In this document: positions 39,555 to 47,277 of the stretch, piece after piece
Layout of the letters: each line of letters begins with the position of its first letter
How positions within the stretch are numbered: position 1 is the stretch's first letter
Source: JANXQG01 sp963709175
GTDB lineage: Bacteria; Planctomycetota; Planctomycetia; Pirellulales; Thermoguttaceae
Length of the DNA: 64,000 nt
Reading direction: 5' to 3'
Assembly (NCBI GenBank): GCA_963709175.1
Contig: CAVPVK010000011.1
Location: 186,001-250,000 of the forward strand
The notes under the pieces: model-generated
The model's database searches: none
The model's input: the letters and a program-made list of their open reading frames with translations, nothing else
Told to the model about the DNA's origin: nothing
Position numbers and translations under genes: made by a program

Positions 39555-39842
39555 ATGCCCCATTCGAACAGTGCCAAGAAGCGTCATCGTCAGAGCTTGG
39601 AGCGGCGGGACCGAAACCGCGCCGTGAAGCGCGAACTGAAAACCCGCGTTCGCAAGGTGGTCGAGGCCGTTGATGCCGGCAAGGCCGATGACGCCCAGAG
39701 CGCTCTGCGGGCCGCCGCCCAAAAACTTGATCGCGCCGCCGCCCATAAAATCATTCATCGCAACGCCGCCGCGCGAACCAAATCCCGATTGGCCGCCCGC
39801 GTCAAGACGCTTAAGCCCACTCAGCCCGCTGCGGCAAACTAG
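39555..39842 (+). CDS. rpsT: 30S ribosomal protein S20
   Basis: A 95-residue, very basic protein with the S20 pattern: MPHSNSAKKRHRQSLERRDR at the N-terminus, then a long helical part and the KIIHRNAAARTKSRLAARV segment near the end. It binds 16S rRNA early in assembly of the small subunit. It is a single gene converging on pyrK with a 12-base gap. Confidence 0.96.
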   Translation: MPHSNSAKKRHRQSLERRDRNRAVKRELKTRVRKVVEAVDAGKADDAQSALRAAAQKLDRAAAHKIIHRNAAARTKSRLAARVKTLKPTQPAAAN

Positions 39843-39853
39843 GTGGTCGCCCT

Positions 39854-40711
39854 TCAGAACTCCACGTCGGCCGCGTTGAAAATCGGCCCCTCGACGCAGA
39901 TCCGGCGATAGTCCCACTGCCCTTGCGGATCGCGGATCTTGGTTACGCAACTGAAGCAAATGCCGATCCCGCAGGCCATGGGGCTTTCCAGCGAAACCTG
40001 ACAGGGAAGGCCCAGGCGGGAAGCCATATCCATCGTGGCGTGCAACATCTTCTCCGGCCCGCAAGCCACGATGCGACAGGGGTAGGGCGATTTTTCCACT
40101 ACCGGCGGCACGAGGTCGATCACGCGACCGCAATGCCCTGCCGAGCCGTCGTCGGTGCTGACAGCAACTTCAACGCCAAGATCGCGAAAGTCCTCGATCC
40201 CCGCGAGGAAAGCAGCGGAACGATGGCCATAACAAAGCGTTGCTCTCTTGGCCAGCGGCACGGCCTGCGGCGGCCGCCCATAGTCGCCCAATCCCAGGTA
40301 ATGCCGGGCCAAGGCCAGAAACGGCGTCTGGCCAATGCCGCCGGCCACCATGATCAGGTGCCCGGTCTCCGTAGGCGGGAAGCCATTTCCCAGCGGTCCC
40401 CACATCTCTAGCCGGTCGCCCGGCTTCAGCGAAGCCAACCGCCGCGTCATCCGGCCGATAGCCTGATACACAATATCGACTCCCAAAGCTTGCCCCAACG
40501 CATTGCGATAGGTGTCGTAAAGGGCCAGCGGCCGGCCCAGCAACGGATCGTTGGTTCCCGGCAGACGGAACATCAAAAACTGACCGGGAAGAATCGTTGC
40601 GGCAATGCTCGGGCAGGGCAGACGGAGGCGGTAGGTGTCGCGTGCGAGCAGCACGTGTTCCTCGATGGCGACGCTCTCTTGGCAAATATGTTCGGGGTTA
40701 GAGGTGTGCAT
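39854..40711 (-). CDS. pyrK: Dihydroorotate dehydrogenase electron-transfer subunit (PyrK-like)
   Basis: A 285-residue ferredoxin-reductase-like flavoprotein that passes electrons from dihydroorotate dehydrogenase B to NAD. The FAD-binding part has LPGQFLMFRLPG and RPLALYD; the NAD-binding part has MVAGGIGQTPFLALARHYLG; the C-terminal 2Fe-2S loop has CGIGICFSCVTK and RICVEGPIF. No pyrD is adjacent, and the pyrBC operon is 29 kb away. Its ATG overlaps the stop codon of the upstream pseudouridine synthase gene by one base (TGATG), implying translational coupling. Confidence 0.9.
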   Translation of the reverse strand: MHTSNPEHICQESVAIEEHVLLARDTYRLRLPCPSIAATILPGQFLMFRLPGTNDPLLGRPLALYDTYRNALGQALGVDIVYQAIGRMTRRLASLKPGDRLEMWGPLGNGFPPTETGHLIMVAGGIGQTPFLALARHYLGLGDYGRPPQAVPLAKRATLCYGHRSAAFLAGIEDFRDLGVEVAVSTDDGSAGHCGRVIDLVPPVVEKSPYPCRIVACGPEKMLHATMDMASRLGLPCQVSLESPMACGIGICFSCVTKIRDPQGQWDYRRICVEGPIFNAADVEF

Positions 40712-41862
40712 CAGGTGTTTTTTTGGCTTTTCACAAGCGACTGCAAGGCTTGGATCTCTTCAGGGGTCAAGGGACGAATGGCTCCCGGCGGAAGCTTGCC
40801 GAGACGAACCGGCCCCACACTCACCCGCACCAGCCTCAAGACCTTGTGACCTACTCGAGCCAGCAGGCGGCGAATCTCGCGATTCAGGCCCTCGCGGAGG
40901 ACAATCTCCAGCCAGGTACTGTCCTTTTGGTGCGATTCCGTGCGAATCGCCTCCACGCGAGCCACACCTTCGGCCAAATGGACGCCACGCCGCAGCTTGT
41001 CGAGCACCTCCGGTGTCGGGCGCCCGGCGACCTGGGCCAGGTAGACCTTTTCAACCCCGTAGCGAGGGTGCGTTAGGCGGTTGGCCAGATCGCCGTCGTT
41101 GGTGACAAGGATCAGTCCTTCGCTGTTCAAATCTAGTCGGCCGATGGCGAAAAGCCGGATGTCCTGATTGGGAATCAAGTCGATCACCCGCGGCCGTTGG
41201 GCGGGATCGCGATTGGTCGTCACCACTCCCTTGGGCTTGTTGACGGCATAATAGACCCGGCGCCCGAGTGAAAGCGACTCGCCGTCGACGCGAATGTCCT
41301 GGACGGCTGAATCGACACGGGTGCCGAGTTGAGTGACGACCTTGCGATCCACCTCGACGCGGCCCGTGGTGATCAGGTCTTCGCACTGTCGGCGGCTTCC
41401 CAGCCCGGCCGCAGCCAACACCTTTTGCAGGCGGTCTCCGGCTGGATGCTCACCCACAGGGCCCTGTGAGGGCCGCGGCAACGTATGCGGCACCCGCCGC
41501 ACACCGCGCTTTCCCGACGGCATGCGGCGAGTGCCGATGCCTTTGCCACCAGTTCGCCCTTGTGGCGGCCGGCGAGTTGTCCCGCCACCTGTCACCGGCG
41601 GACGGCGACGGGGCTTTGAAGGACCTGCGGCATGTGCATCGTCGCCCTCTAGACCGATAACGCTGCCGGTCGATTGACCGCCAGGTCGCTTGGCCGGCCT
41701 CCCCGGCCGTTGGGGCGGTTTGCGCGGAATTTTCGTCTTTGAGGAGCGGGCATAGGTCTCTGGTTGGAGTTCAGGCTTTAGCCGGTAGATGCTAGTCGGA
41801 GTTCCGGCTTTAGCTGGGAAGCGCCGGCTAAAGCCGGAACGCCAACGCTTCGGCCGAATCAT
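40711..41862 (-). CDS. RsuA/RluB-family rRNA pseudouridine synthase with long basic N-terminus
   Basis: The enzyme core starts at about residue 140: S4 domain (DRLQKVLAAAGLGSRRQCED), then VYYAVNKPKGVVTTNRDP, the catalytic GRLDLNSEGLILVTNDG, and the C-terminal REGLNREIRRLLARVGHKVL. Upstream is a Lys/Arg/Pro/Gly-rich tail typical of this family in GC-rich bacteria. The first 35 or so codons lie inside a palindromic intergenic repeat (41766-41843), so the ATG at 41862 may not be the true start; no better ATG was found. The gene ends with an A7 run that is a -1 slippery heptamer in phase. Confidence 0.85.
   Translation of the reverse strand: MIRPKRWRSGFSRRFPAKAGTPTSIYRLKPELQPETYARSSKTKIPRKPPQRPGRPAKRPGGQSTGSVIGLEGDDAHAAGPSKPRRRPPVTGGGTTRRPPQGRTGGKGIGTRRMPSGKRGVRRVPHTLPRPSQGPVGEHPAGDRLQKVLAAAGLGSRRQCEDLITTGRVEVDRKVVTQLGTRVDSAVQDIRVDGESLSLGRRVYYAVNKPKGVVTTNRDPAQRPRVIDLIPNQDIRLFAIGRLDLNSEGLILVTNDGDLANRLTHPRYGVEKVYLAQVAGRPTPEVLDKLRRGVHLAEGVARVEAIRTESHQKDSTWLEIVLREGLNREIRRLLARVGHKVLRLVRVSVGPVRLGKLPPGAIRPLTPEEIQALQSLVKSQKNT
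41766..41843. repeat. GGAGTTCCGGCTTTAG-type palindromic element
   Basis: Two direct copies of a 20-base arm (41766-41785 and 41798-41817) and one inverted copy (41824-41843) form a strong hairpin. The same arm design occurs at 48659-48719 inside the glycoside-hydrolase gene. This is a dispersed REP-like family. Confidence 0.7.
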
Positions 41863-41921
41863 CTATCATACCTTGCCCAATTAGACTCCGACAGAGTGCA
41901 AATGGAAAGCAGTTAAGCTTT

Positions 41922-42263
41922 CTACGGCTGGCTCACTGGCGGGCAATAGATGATCGGCGGCGCGGTCACTACCGGCGGCTGAACCACCGACGATTGCAGA
42001 ACCTGCGGCTGTGGGCAAGCTGGCAGTACAGTGCCGGGCGGTCGCTCCAAAGCCCGTGTGACCTCTGCCCGAGGCTCTTCATACTCTTGCGGTCGGGCCC
42101 CTTGTACCGGTGGTCCCATGCCGGGCGAGGGATAGGGGTCGAATACATCGGCTCTTCTTTGTTGCCGTGCCTCAGTGCCGGGATGCTCGAGGTTGGGCAT
42201 CGCCAAGCATCCGCAGCAGGCCGGCAACGCCAAGAGGGCGATAAAGCGTAATATCCCGCGCAT
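41922..42263 (-). CDS. Small Pro-rich lipoprotein
   Basis: A 113-residue protein from the ATG at 42263, which has GGAG six bases upstream. The signal FIALLALPACCGC is a lipobox, so the mature protein should be lipid-anchored. The region after it (HPGTEARQQRRADVFDPYPS and GPPVQGARPQEYEEPRAEVT) resembles a short conserved planctomycete lipoprotein; the tail is Pro/Val-rich. Function is unknown. Confidence 0.68.
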   Translation of the reverse strand: MRGILRFIALLALPACCGCLAMPNLEHPGTEARQQRRADVFDPYPSPGMGPPVQGARPQEYEEPRAEVTRALERPPGTVLPACPQPQVLQSSVVQPPVVTAPPIIYCPPVSQP

Positions 42264-42414
42264 AACAATCTCCACCCCCCGATGGCCTTCGACAAGCCTC
42301 GGGATTGTATGGATCTCCACGGGCGTAGAAAAGAGGAAAACTCTTGTTGCAAGGTCAGAAAACAGGATCAGTATGCCCATAGGCCCCATACATCCCATTC
42401 CACCTCGCGCTCAT

Positions 42415-43386
42415 CTACCCGACATAGGCATCCAACAGCACCGTCGGCTGCTGCGGAATAAGGCGTACGCTGCCTATGCAAGCAGGCAATAACGCGGTTC
42501 CACCCTTTGCGAGGGGGGCAATCTGTGGATCGCCCTCGATCCTGACCGCACCGTGCAAGACACAAATGACGTGGAAACAGTCATCCCCGCCGATTGCCTG
42601 AGGTTGATCGAACTCCCAGCGATCCATAATGAACTTGTCGCAGGAGACCAGGCGGCTGACCCAAGGTCGGCCCGTCCGTTGCGGTTGCACGGGATCGACG
42701 GGACCGCGCTGGAAATCGACGACCGCCAGCCCCTGCTCAACGTGCAGCGGACGCGGCTTGCCATCGGAGCCGCGGCGGTTCCAGTCATAAAGGCGGAACG
42801 TGGTATCGCTGGACTGTTGTACTTCCGCCACCAACAGGCCTGCCCCGAGGGCATGAACCGTCCCGGCGGGAAGGAAGAGGCAATCGCCCGCCTTGGGCTC
42901 GAAGCGATGGAGCAGTTTTTCACAGGTTCCCTGGCGAATGGCGTCGGCCAACTGCCGACGATCAACACCCCGCTGAAGCCCGGCGTAGATCGCGCTACCG
43001 GGATCGGCCGCCAGGATATACCATGCCTCAGTCTTACCTAAGTCGGGCGGATTGAGCGCTGCCCCTTGCCGGTCGTCAGGATGGACCTGAACCGAAAGCG
43101 GTTGGGCGGCGTCGAGGAACTTTACCAGCAACGGAAAACGCGACTGGGGGTTATGGCGGCCCAAGAGTTCCGCGCCGCGCTGGGCAACCAACTCGCCAAG
43201 CGACGTGCCGGCCAGCGGCCCTAACTCGACGATGCTCTGGTCGGCGCCGTGATCGGCCACTTCCCAACTCTCGGCATAGTCGTTGCCCGCGCCAAGCGAT
43301 TTGCCCAGGCACGTTTCCAGACGGCGATTCCCCCACAGATAACGACGCACGAGCAAGCGAAAACGGAGCGGATAAAGCGGTATCAT
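42415..43386 (-). CDS. manA: Mannose-6-phosphate isomerase, class I
   Basis: A 323-residue zinc enzyme interconverting mannose-6-phosphate and fructose-6-phosphate, feeding GDP-mannose synthesis or mannose use. The cupin has VQVHPDD, GKTEAWYIL and PAGTVHALGAGLLVAEVQQS, which supply the Gln, His and Glu metal ligands. It is short (Firmicutes-like) rather than the long E. coli form. The start is the ATG at 43386, with GAGGAAG upstream. It is divergent from tatC. Confidence 0.94.
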   Translation of the reverse strand: MIPLYPLRFRLLVRRYLWGNRRLETCLGKSLGAGNDYAESWEVADHGADQSIVELGPLAGTSLGELVAQRGAELLGRHNPQSRFPLLVKFLDAAQPLSVQVHPDDRQGAALNPPDLGKTEAWYILAADPGSAIYAGLQRGVDRRQLADAIRQGTCEKLLHRFEPKAGDCLFLPAGTVHALGAGLLVAEVQQSSDTTFRLYDWNRRGSDGKPRPLHVEQGLAVVDFQRGPVDPVQPQRTGRPWVSRLVSCDKFIMDRWEFDQPQAIGGDDCFHVICVLHGAVRIEGDPQIAPLAKGGTALLPACIGSVRLIPQQPTVLLDAYVG

Positions 43387-43490
43387 CGATAGTTCTTCCT
43401 CAAGTGGCCGGCGGTTGCTAATCACGCCGTCCTGAGCTATTATAAACAGTTCCCCCGCCCTTTGCAGTTGCCACCCCTCACCCCTCCTCC

Positions 43491-44549
43491 ATGGCCCAAG
43501 CCCCCGCCGAAAGCGATCTCTTCCAGGAAAGCACGATGACCTTCGGGCAGCACCTCGAAGAGTTGCGGACGTGCCTGTTCCGCGCCATCTTCGGGTTGGC
43601 AGCAGGTTGCGGGATCGGTCTGCTTCCCTGGGTCTGCATTCCGGTCGTCAAGTTCATCAAAACTCCGGTGGAAAATGCCCTGAAAAACTACTATCAGGAG
43701 CAGGCGGAGGCCAAGGTCTTTGCACCGGAGGAAAAAGCATTGCTCCAGGATGCCGGCTACACCAGCGAAGCTGACCTCCAGCGGATCGGCCAAATCGTGG
43801 CAAAGCAACACGTCTCGCTGGAAGCCGTCCTGGTCGATCCCAAGCTCCTGTTGAACCAATTGCGGCTGCGACCGGACACCTCGCTGGCTCCGCCGCCGGA
43901 GACCGACGCCGGCGTCGATGACAACGGCCTGCGGAGAGTGGTGCTCTTCCGTCCCGTGGCCGACGATCCGCGAATCCAAATGAAAAGCCTCAACGCCCAG
44001 GAGACCTTCATGATCTACATGAAGGCCTCGATCCTTGTGGGCGTGGTGCTGGCCAGCCCCTGGGTGTTCTATCAAATCTGGACCTTCGTGGCCGCCGGCC
44101 TTTATGCCCACGAGCGGCGCTACGTGCACCTGTTTCTGCCGATGAGCCTCGGACTGTTCCTGGCCGGCGCCGCGGTGGCGTTCTTCCTCGCATTCGACAA
44201 AGTGCTGGCTTTCCTGCTCAGTTTCAACCGCATGATGGGCATCGATCCCGATCTGCGAATCAACGAGTGGATGAGCTTTGTATTGCTCTTGCCGCTGGGA
44301 TTCGGAATCAGCTTCCAGCTTCCCCTGGTAATGCTCTTCCTGGAGCGGATTGGCCTGTTTTCGGTGAAGACCTACCTGGCGTCCTGGCGGATGGCGATTC
44401 TAGTGATCTTCGTGCTGGCGATGATCCTCACTCCCACGGGCGATCCCTACACGTTGCTGCTGATGGCCTGCCCATTGACGCTGCTCTATTTCGGCGGTGT
44501 GTTGCTCTGCAAGGTACTGCCGCGGGCCAAGAGCCGCTTTGCAGAGTAA
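43491..44549 (+). CDS. tatC: Sec-independent protein translocase TatC with extended first periplasmic loop
   Basis: A 352-residue inner-membrane protein of the twin-arginine export system, which recognises RR signal peptides. The N-terminal TFGQHLEELRTCLFRAI and the later SPWVFYQIWTFVAAGLYAHE and ILTPTGDPYTLLLMACPLTL are diagnostic. About 110 residues (roughly 60-165) sit between the first and second membrane helices, where E. coli TatC has about 35; the insert is soluble and partly acidic. No tatA is adjacent. Confidence 0.93.
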   Translation: MAQAPAESDLFQESTMTFGQHLEELRTCLFRAIFGLAAGCGIGLLPWVCIPVVKFIKTPVENALKNYYQEQAEAKVFAPEEKALLQDAGYTSEADLQRIGQIVAKQHVSLEAVLVDPKLLLNQLRLRPDTSLAPPPETDAGVDDNGLRRVVLFRPVADDPRIQMKSLNAQETFMIYMKASILVGVVLASPWVFYQIWTFVAAGLYAHERRYVHLFLPMSLGLFLAGAAVAFFLAFDKVLAFLLSFNRMMGIDPDLRINEWMSFVLLLPLGFGISFQLPLVMLFLERIGLFSVKTYLASWRMAILVIFVLAMILTPTGDPYTLLLMACPLTLLYFGGVLLCKVLPRAKSRFAE

Positions 44550-44565
44550 AGGCGCCACGGGAGGC

Positions 44566-44631
44566 GTCCTTCGCAGAACGGAATTCATTCTGTTTTGAGC
44601 GAAGGGAGTAACTTCCGTTCTACGCAGGGAC
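44566..44631. repeat. Imperfect inverted repeat between tatC and the PII gene, possible terminator
   Basis: The left arm (44566-44583, with CGCAGAACGGAA) matches the reverse complement of the right arm (44613-44631, with TTCCGTTCTACGCAG), apart from small gaps. It lies between convergent genes, with no clear U-tract. Confidence 0.5.
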
Positions 44632-44683
44632 GTCCGACCTCTGCAACCCCCGTTTGAAATCTCAACTTGTCTTGATGCGGAAC

Positions 44684-45031
44684 CTAAATCGCCTCGCCGC
44701 CGCGTTCGCCGGTGCGGATGCGGATGCAATCTTCCAGAGGGAGCACAAAGATCTTGCCGTCGCCGATCTCCCCGCTGGCCCCGGTGCGACCACCGCGGAT
44801 GATAGCATCGATCGTCGGTTCCAGGAATTCCTCGTTCACGGCGATCATCAATTGCACTTTGCGAAGCAGGTTCACGGAGAACTCGTGGCCGCGATAGACT
44901 TCCGTCTGGCCGCGCTGCCGCCCAAAACCTTGCACGTCCATCACCGTAAGGCGAAAGACCTCCACGTCGGCCAGGGCCTGCTTGATGGCCTCCAATCGGT
45001 GGGGTTGGATGATGGCAATAATGAGCTTCAT
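44684..45031 (-). CDS. Nitrogen regulatory protein PII
   Basis: A 115-residue trimeric signal protein that senses 2-oxoglutarate and ATP/ADP. It has KLIIAIIQPHRLEAIKQALA, the T-loop with the modifiable tyrosine (QTEVYRGHEF), and the C-terminal TGASGEIGDGKIFVLPLEDC with RIRTGERGGEAI. The family is clear; GlnB and GlnK cannot be separated, since no amtB, glnA or glnD lies nearby. Confidence 0.95.
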   Translation of the reverse strand: MKLIIAIIQPHRLEAIKQALADVEVFRLTVMDVQGFGRQRGQTEVYRGHEFSVNLLRKVQLMIAVNEEFLEPTIDAIIRGGRTGASGEIGDGKIFVLPLEDCIRIRTGERGGEAI

Positions 45032-45130
45032 GGTATTCTCGCGATGGGAAGAATCGGATTACCGAAAATCCTAATCCATCAGCCGAGGAATCTCAAGTAG
45101 GTCCATTTTGCCGAGAAGGACCAATGTGCT

Positions 45131-46729
45131 TTAGAATGTGAAAATCAAGTCCGCTGCCGTAAGAAACTGCGAGGCGCTGCGGCCATCGTTGAAAGGCAAG
45201 CCCGTCTGCCGCGACATCCCGTAGCCGCCCGAGCCGCCGTCGTACCAGTCGTAGCGAACCTCGGGGCGGAAGGTAATATTGGCCTGCGGCCGCCAGTTCA
45301 GCCCAGCAGTCATCTCGTAGAAATTGCCCTCGAAGCCATGACCCGCCCATGCCCGTACTCCGGGAACGTTACCCGGCCCGGTTACCACGATGCCATCCTG
45401 GTCGCGGAACCATTCGCCCCGCAGGCAGGCCGCCCACTGGCTGGTCAAGGTGTAGATATAGTACTGGTTTAGCCCGTACCAGTCGCCCGCGCTGCCACTG
45501 GTCGTGGCGTTATTCTCGACACCCAGGTCGTGGACCAAGACATACTCGCTGCGGGCGCCAAGCTTCTCCTGTACGACCAGGCTATAGACAAAACCGTTCT
45601 CGGACGTTCCCAGGTCCTGGGGGCCGGTCGAGAGCGTGTAGGACACGACCGTTTGCTTGTCGGCGCTCTGCCAACGGAAACCGCCGAGAAAGTCCAACGA
45701 AGGATTGTCCTCCTCCAAGGGACTCCAACCGCGATGGAACCCGCCCTGGACCGACCAGTTGTCGTCCATCCTGTAATCGGCCAGCATGCCGGTCACCTGG
45801 TGCGGCACTCCGTAGGTATAGCAATAGGAATGCGAATAAAAGAAGTTCGTCGGGGCGGGCAGGGTTTCGTAATCCATGAGTCCGCAGAACGTGCCGAGCT
45901 TGACGGTCAGCTCATTGTAGCCCACCGCTGCGTAGGCTTGGGGCAGAATTACGCCATAGGTCTGGCCGTCGGGCCCGTCGAGGCGATTCTCCAAGCCGTT
46001 ATTGATGTTCCACCGCCAGTCGGTGCCGAAAGTGGCATCGATTCGGCCGCCGAAGCTCAGCCCAGCGCCGTCGTTGGCAACCGGCCTCTCTAAACAGAGC
46101 CAGAACTGATTCATCTGGTATTCGCCGTTCAAATCGCTCGTGCCCACCGGGCCATTGAAGCCGCCCGACGTGGAATCGCCGCTGAAGCTTATGCCTTGCT
46201 GCAGCCAGCCATTGAGAGAAACACCCATGTTTTGCAGGCCGGCCGGCTGTCGCAATCGGATCACCGGGCCCGGCGGCGGCGGCAGGGGTGGTTCGTCGGC
46301 GGGCGGCTCGGCATCTGCCCCCATGCGCTGGTGCAGGCGGGCCTTCAGGGCGGCAAGTCGCGACGTGCGGTCGGCGGCTGCCGCGGGGGATGCATCCAGT
46401 TGGCGATCGGCGGATTGGGCTTCGACACTCGCCGACGGTAGGGCGATGGAAGGGTCGGTCGGGCTGTTGGACGCGGCAGCATGGGCATCAGCCGGCGCCG
46501 CGGGGGCAACGGCTGGTGAAGTCGCCGCGGCAACTGCCTGCGCGGCGGGTGCGACCTGCACGGCGTCGACTCTGCCGTTCAAGGCGGCAACGGCCGTATC
46601 CTCGAATTCCTCTGTCGATAGACGAGCCCGTGGTCCCGTCGAGCTGTCGTCCGCACGAACTGCTGGGGCAGCCCAGCAGGTCGCCAGCAACAGAACCGCG
46701 GTAGTCCGCACTATCAAATTGCACCGCAT
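45131..46729 (-). CDS. Outer-membrane beta-barrel porin (BBP2-like family)
   Basis: A 532-residue exported protein. A signal peptide (TTAVLLLATCWAAPAVRA) and an Ala/Pro-rich, possibly coiled, region up to about residue 155 precede a barrel domain with alternating strands. Seen are GVSLNGWLQQGISFSGD, QMNQFWLCLERPV and WRPQANITFRPEVRYDW. It ends with Phe (AADLIFTF), as barrel proteins usually do for outer-membrane insertion. The family is a planctomycete porin group (DUF1597/BBP2). The ATG at 46729 is chosen because GGAGAGG is seven bases away; the ATG at 46735 is too close. Confidence 0.85.
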   Translation of the reverse strand: MRCNLIVRTTAVLLLATCWAAPAVRADDSSTGPRARLSTEEFEDTAVAALNGRVDAVQVAPAAQAVAAATSPAVAPAAPADAHAAASNSPTDPSIALPSASVEAQSADRQLDASPAAAADRTSRLAALKARLHQRMGADAEPPADEPPLPPPPGPVIRLRQPAGLQNMGVSLNGWLQQGISFSGDSTSGGFNGPVGTSDLNGEYQMNQFWLCLERPVANDGAGLSFGGRIDATFGTDWRWNINNGLENRLDGPDGQTYGVILPQAYAAVGYNELTVKLGTFCGLMDYETLPAPTNFFYSHSYCYTYGVPHQVTGMLADYRMDDNWSVQGGFHRGWSPLEEDNPSLDFLGGFRWQSADKQTVVSYTLSTGPQDLGTSENGFVYSLVVQEKLGARSEYVLVHDLGVENNATTSGSAGDWYGLNQYYIYTLTSQWAACLRGEWFRDQDGIVVTGPGNVPGVRAWAGHGFEGNFYEMTAGLNWRPQANITFRPEVRYDWYDGGSGGYGMSRQTGLPFNDGRSASQFLTAADLIFTF

Positions 46730-47277
46730 GAACATGCCTCTCCTGCTCATCATTCGCGACTCATGCGCCGCCGGCTTTCGCCCCCAGCAATCCATCGGAA
46801 CGGCGGACCGCGGTAATTATCGGAAAGAAGTGAAAAACGCATGCCAAACGGCCAAGGGGCAGTCGGGCCCGTAAAGTCTGTCGTCTATGACGGTTGCTCG
46901 TCTGTCGAGGCTTATTGGGGTTTTCCGACGAGGCAAGATGTAGCGCCCTTGCGGACGATAACGGCGGTCGCGTAAGCCGCTCTTTCGGCCATCGGAACAC
47001 TGCACTCGCGCGTGATGGCCAAACGACTGGGGTAGGGTGCCAATACTGGACTAAGGACGATGGATTGAGTCATGAATTCCTTTTGGGGGCAAAACGCTTG
47101 TATTTCTCGCGAAGGCAAGCAACAATCATGCTCGTCCCGTTTGACCTGTACTCTGCGGGATGCCTTCCGCAAGGAACGGACCATTTTCCGTTCTATGTCC
47201 CGCCCAGTTTTCCCACCTACGTGCACCATCAGCAGCAGCGACAGGTTGCAAGCTTGTCCTACGGAAAGGTCTCTCCC
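46730..47277. other. Intergenic region upstream of the glycoside-hydrolase-like gene
   Basis: About 550 bases between divergent genes. Several long shadow frames exist, but none is convincing. A short inverted pair (GGAACGGACC and TTCCGTTC, around 47175-47195) resembles the arms of the element at 44566. Promoters of the porin gene and of the plus-strand gene are expected here. Confidence 0.35.
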
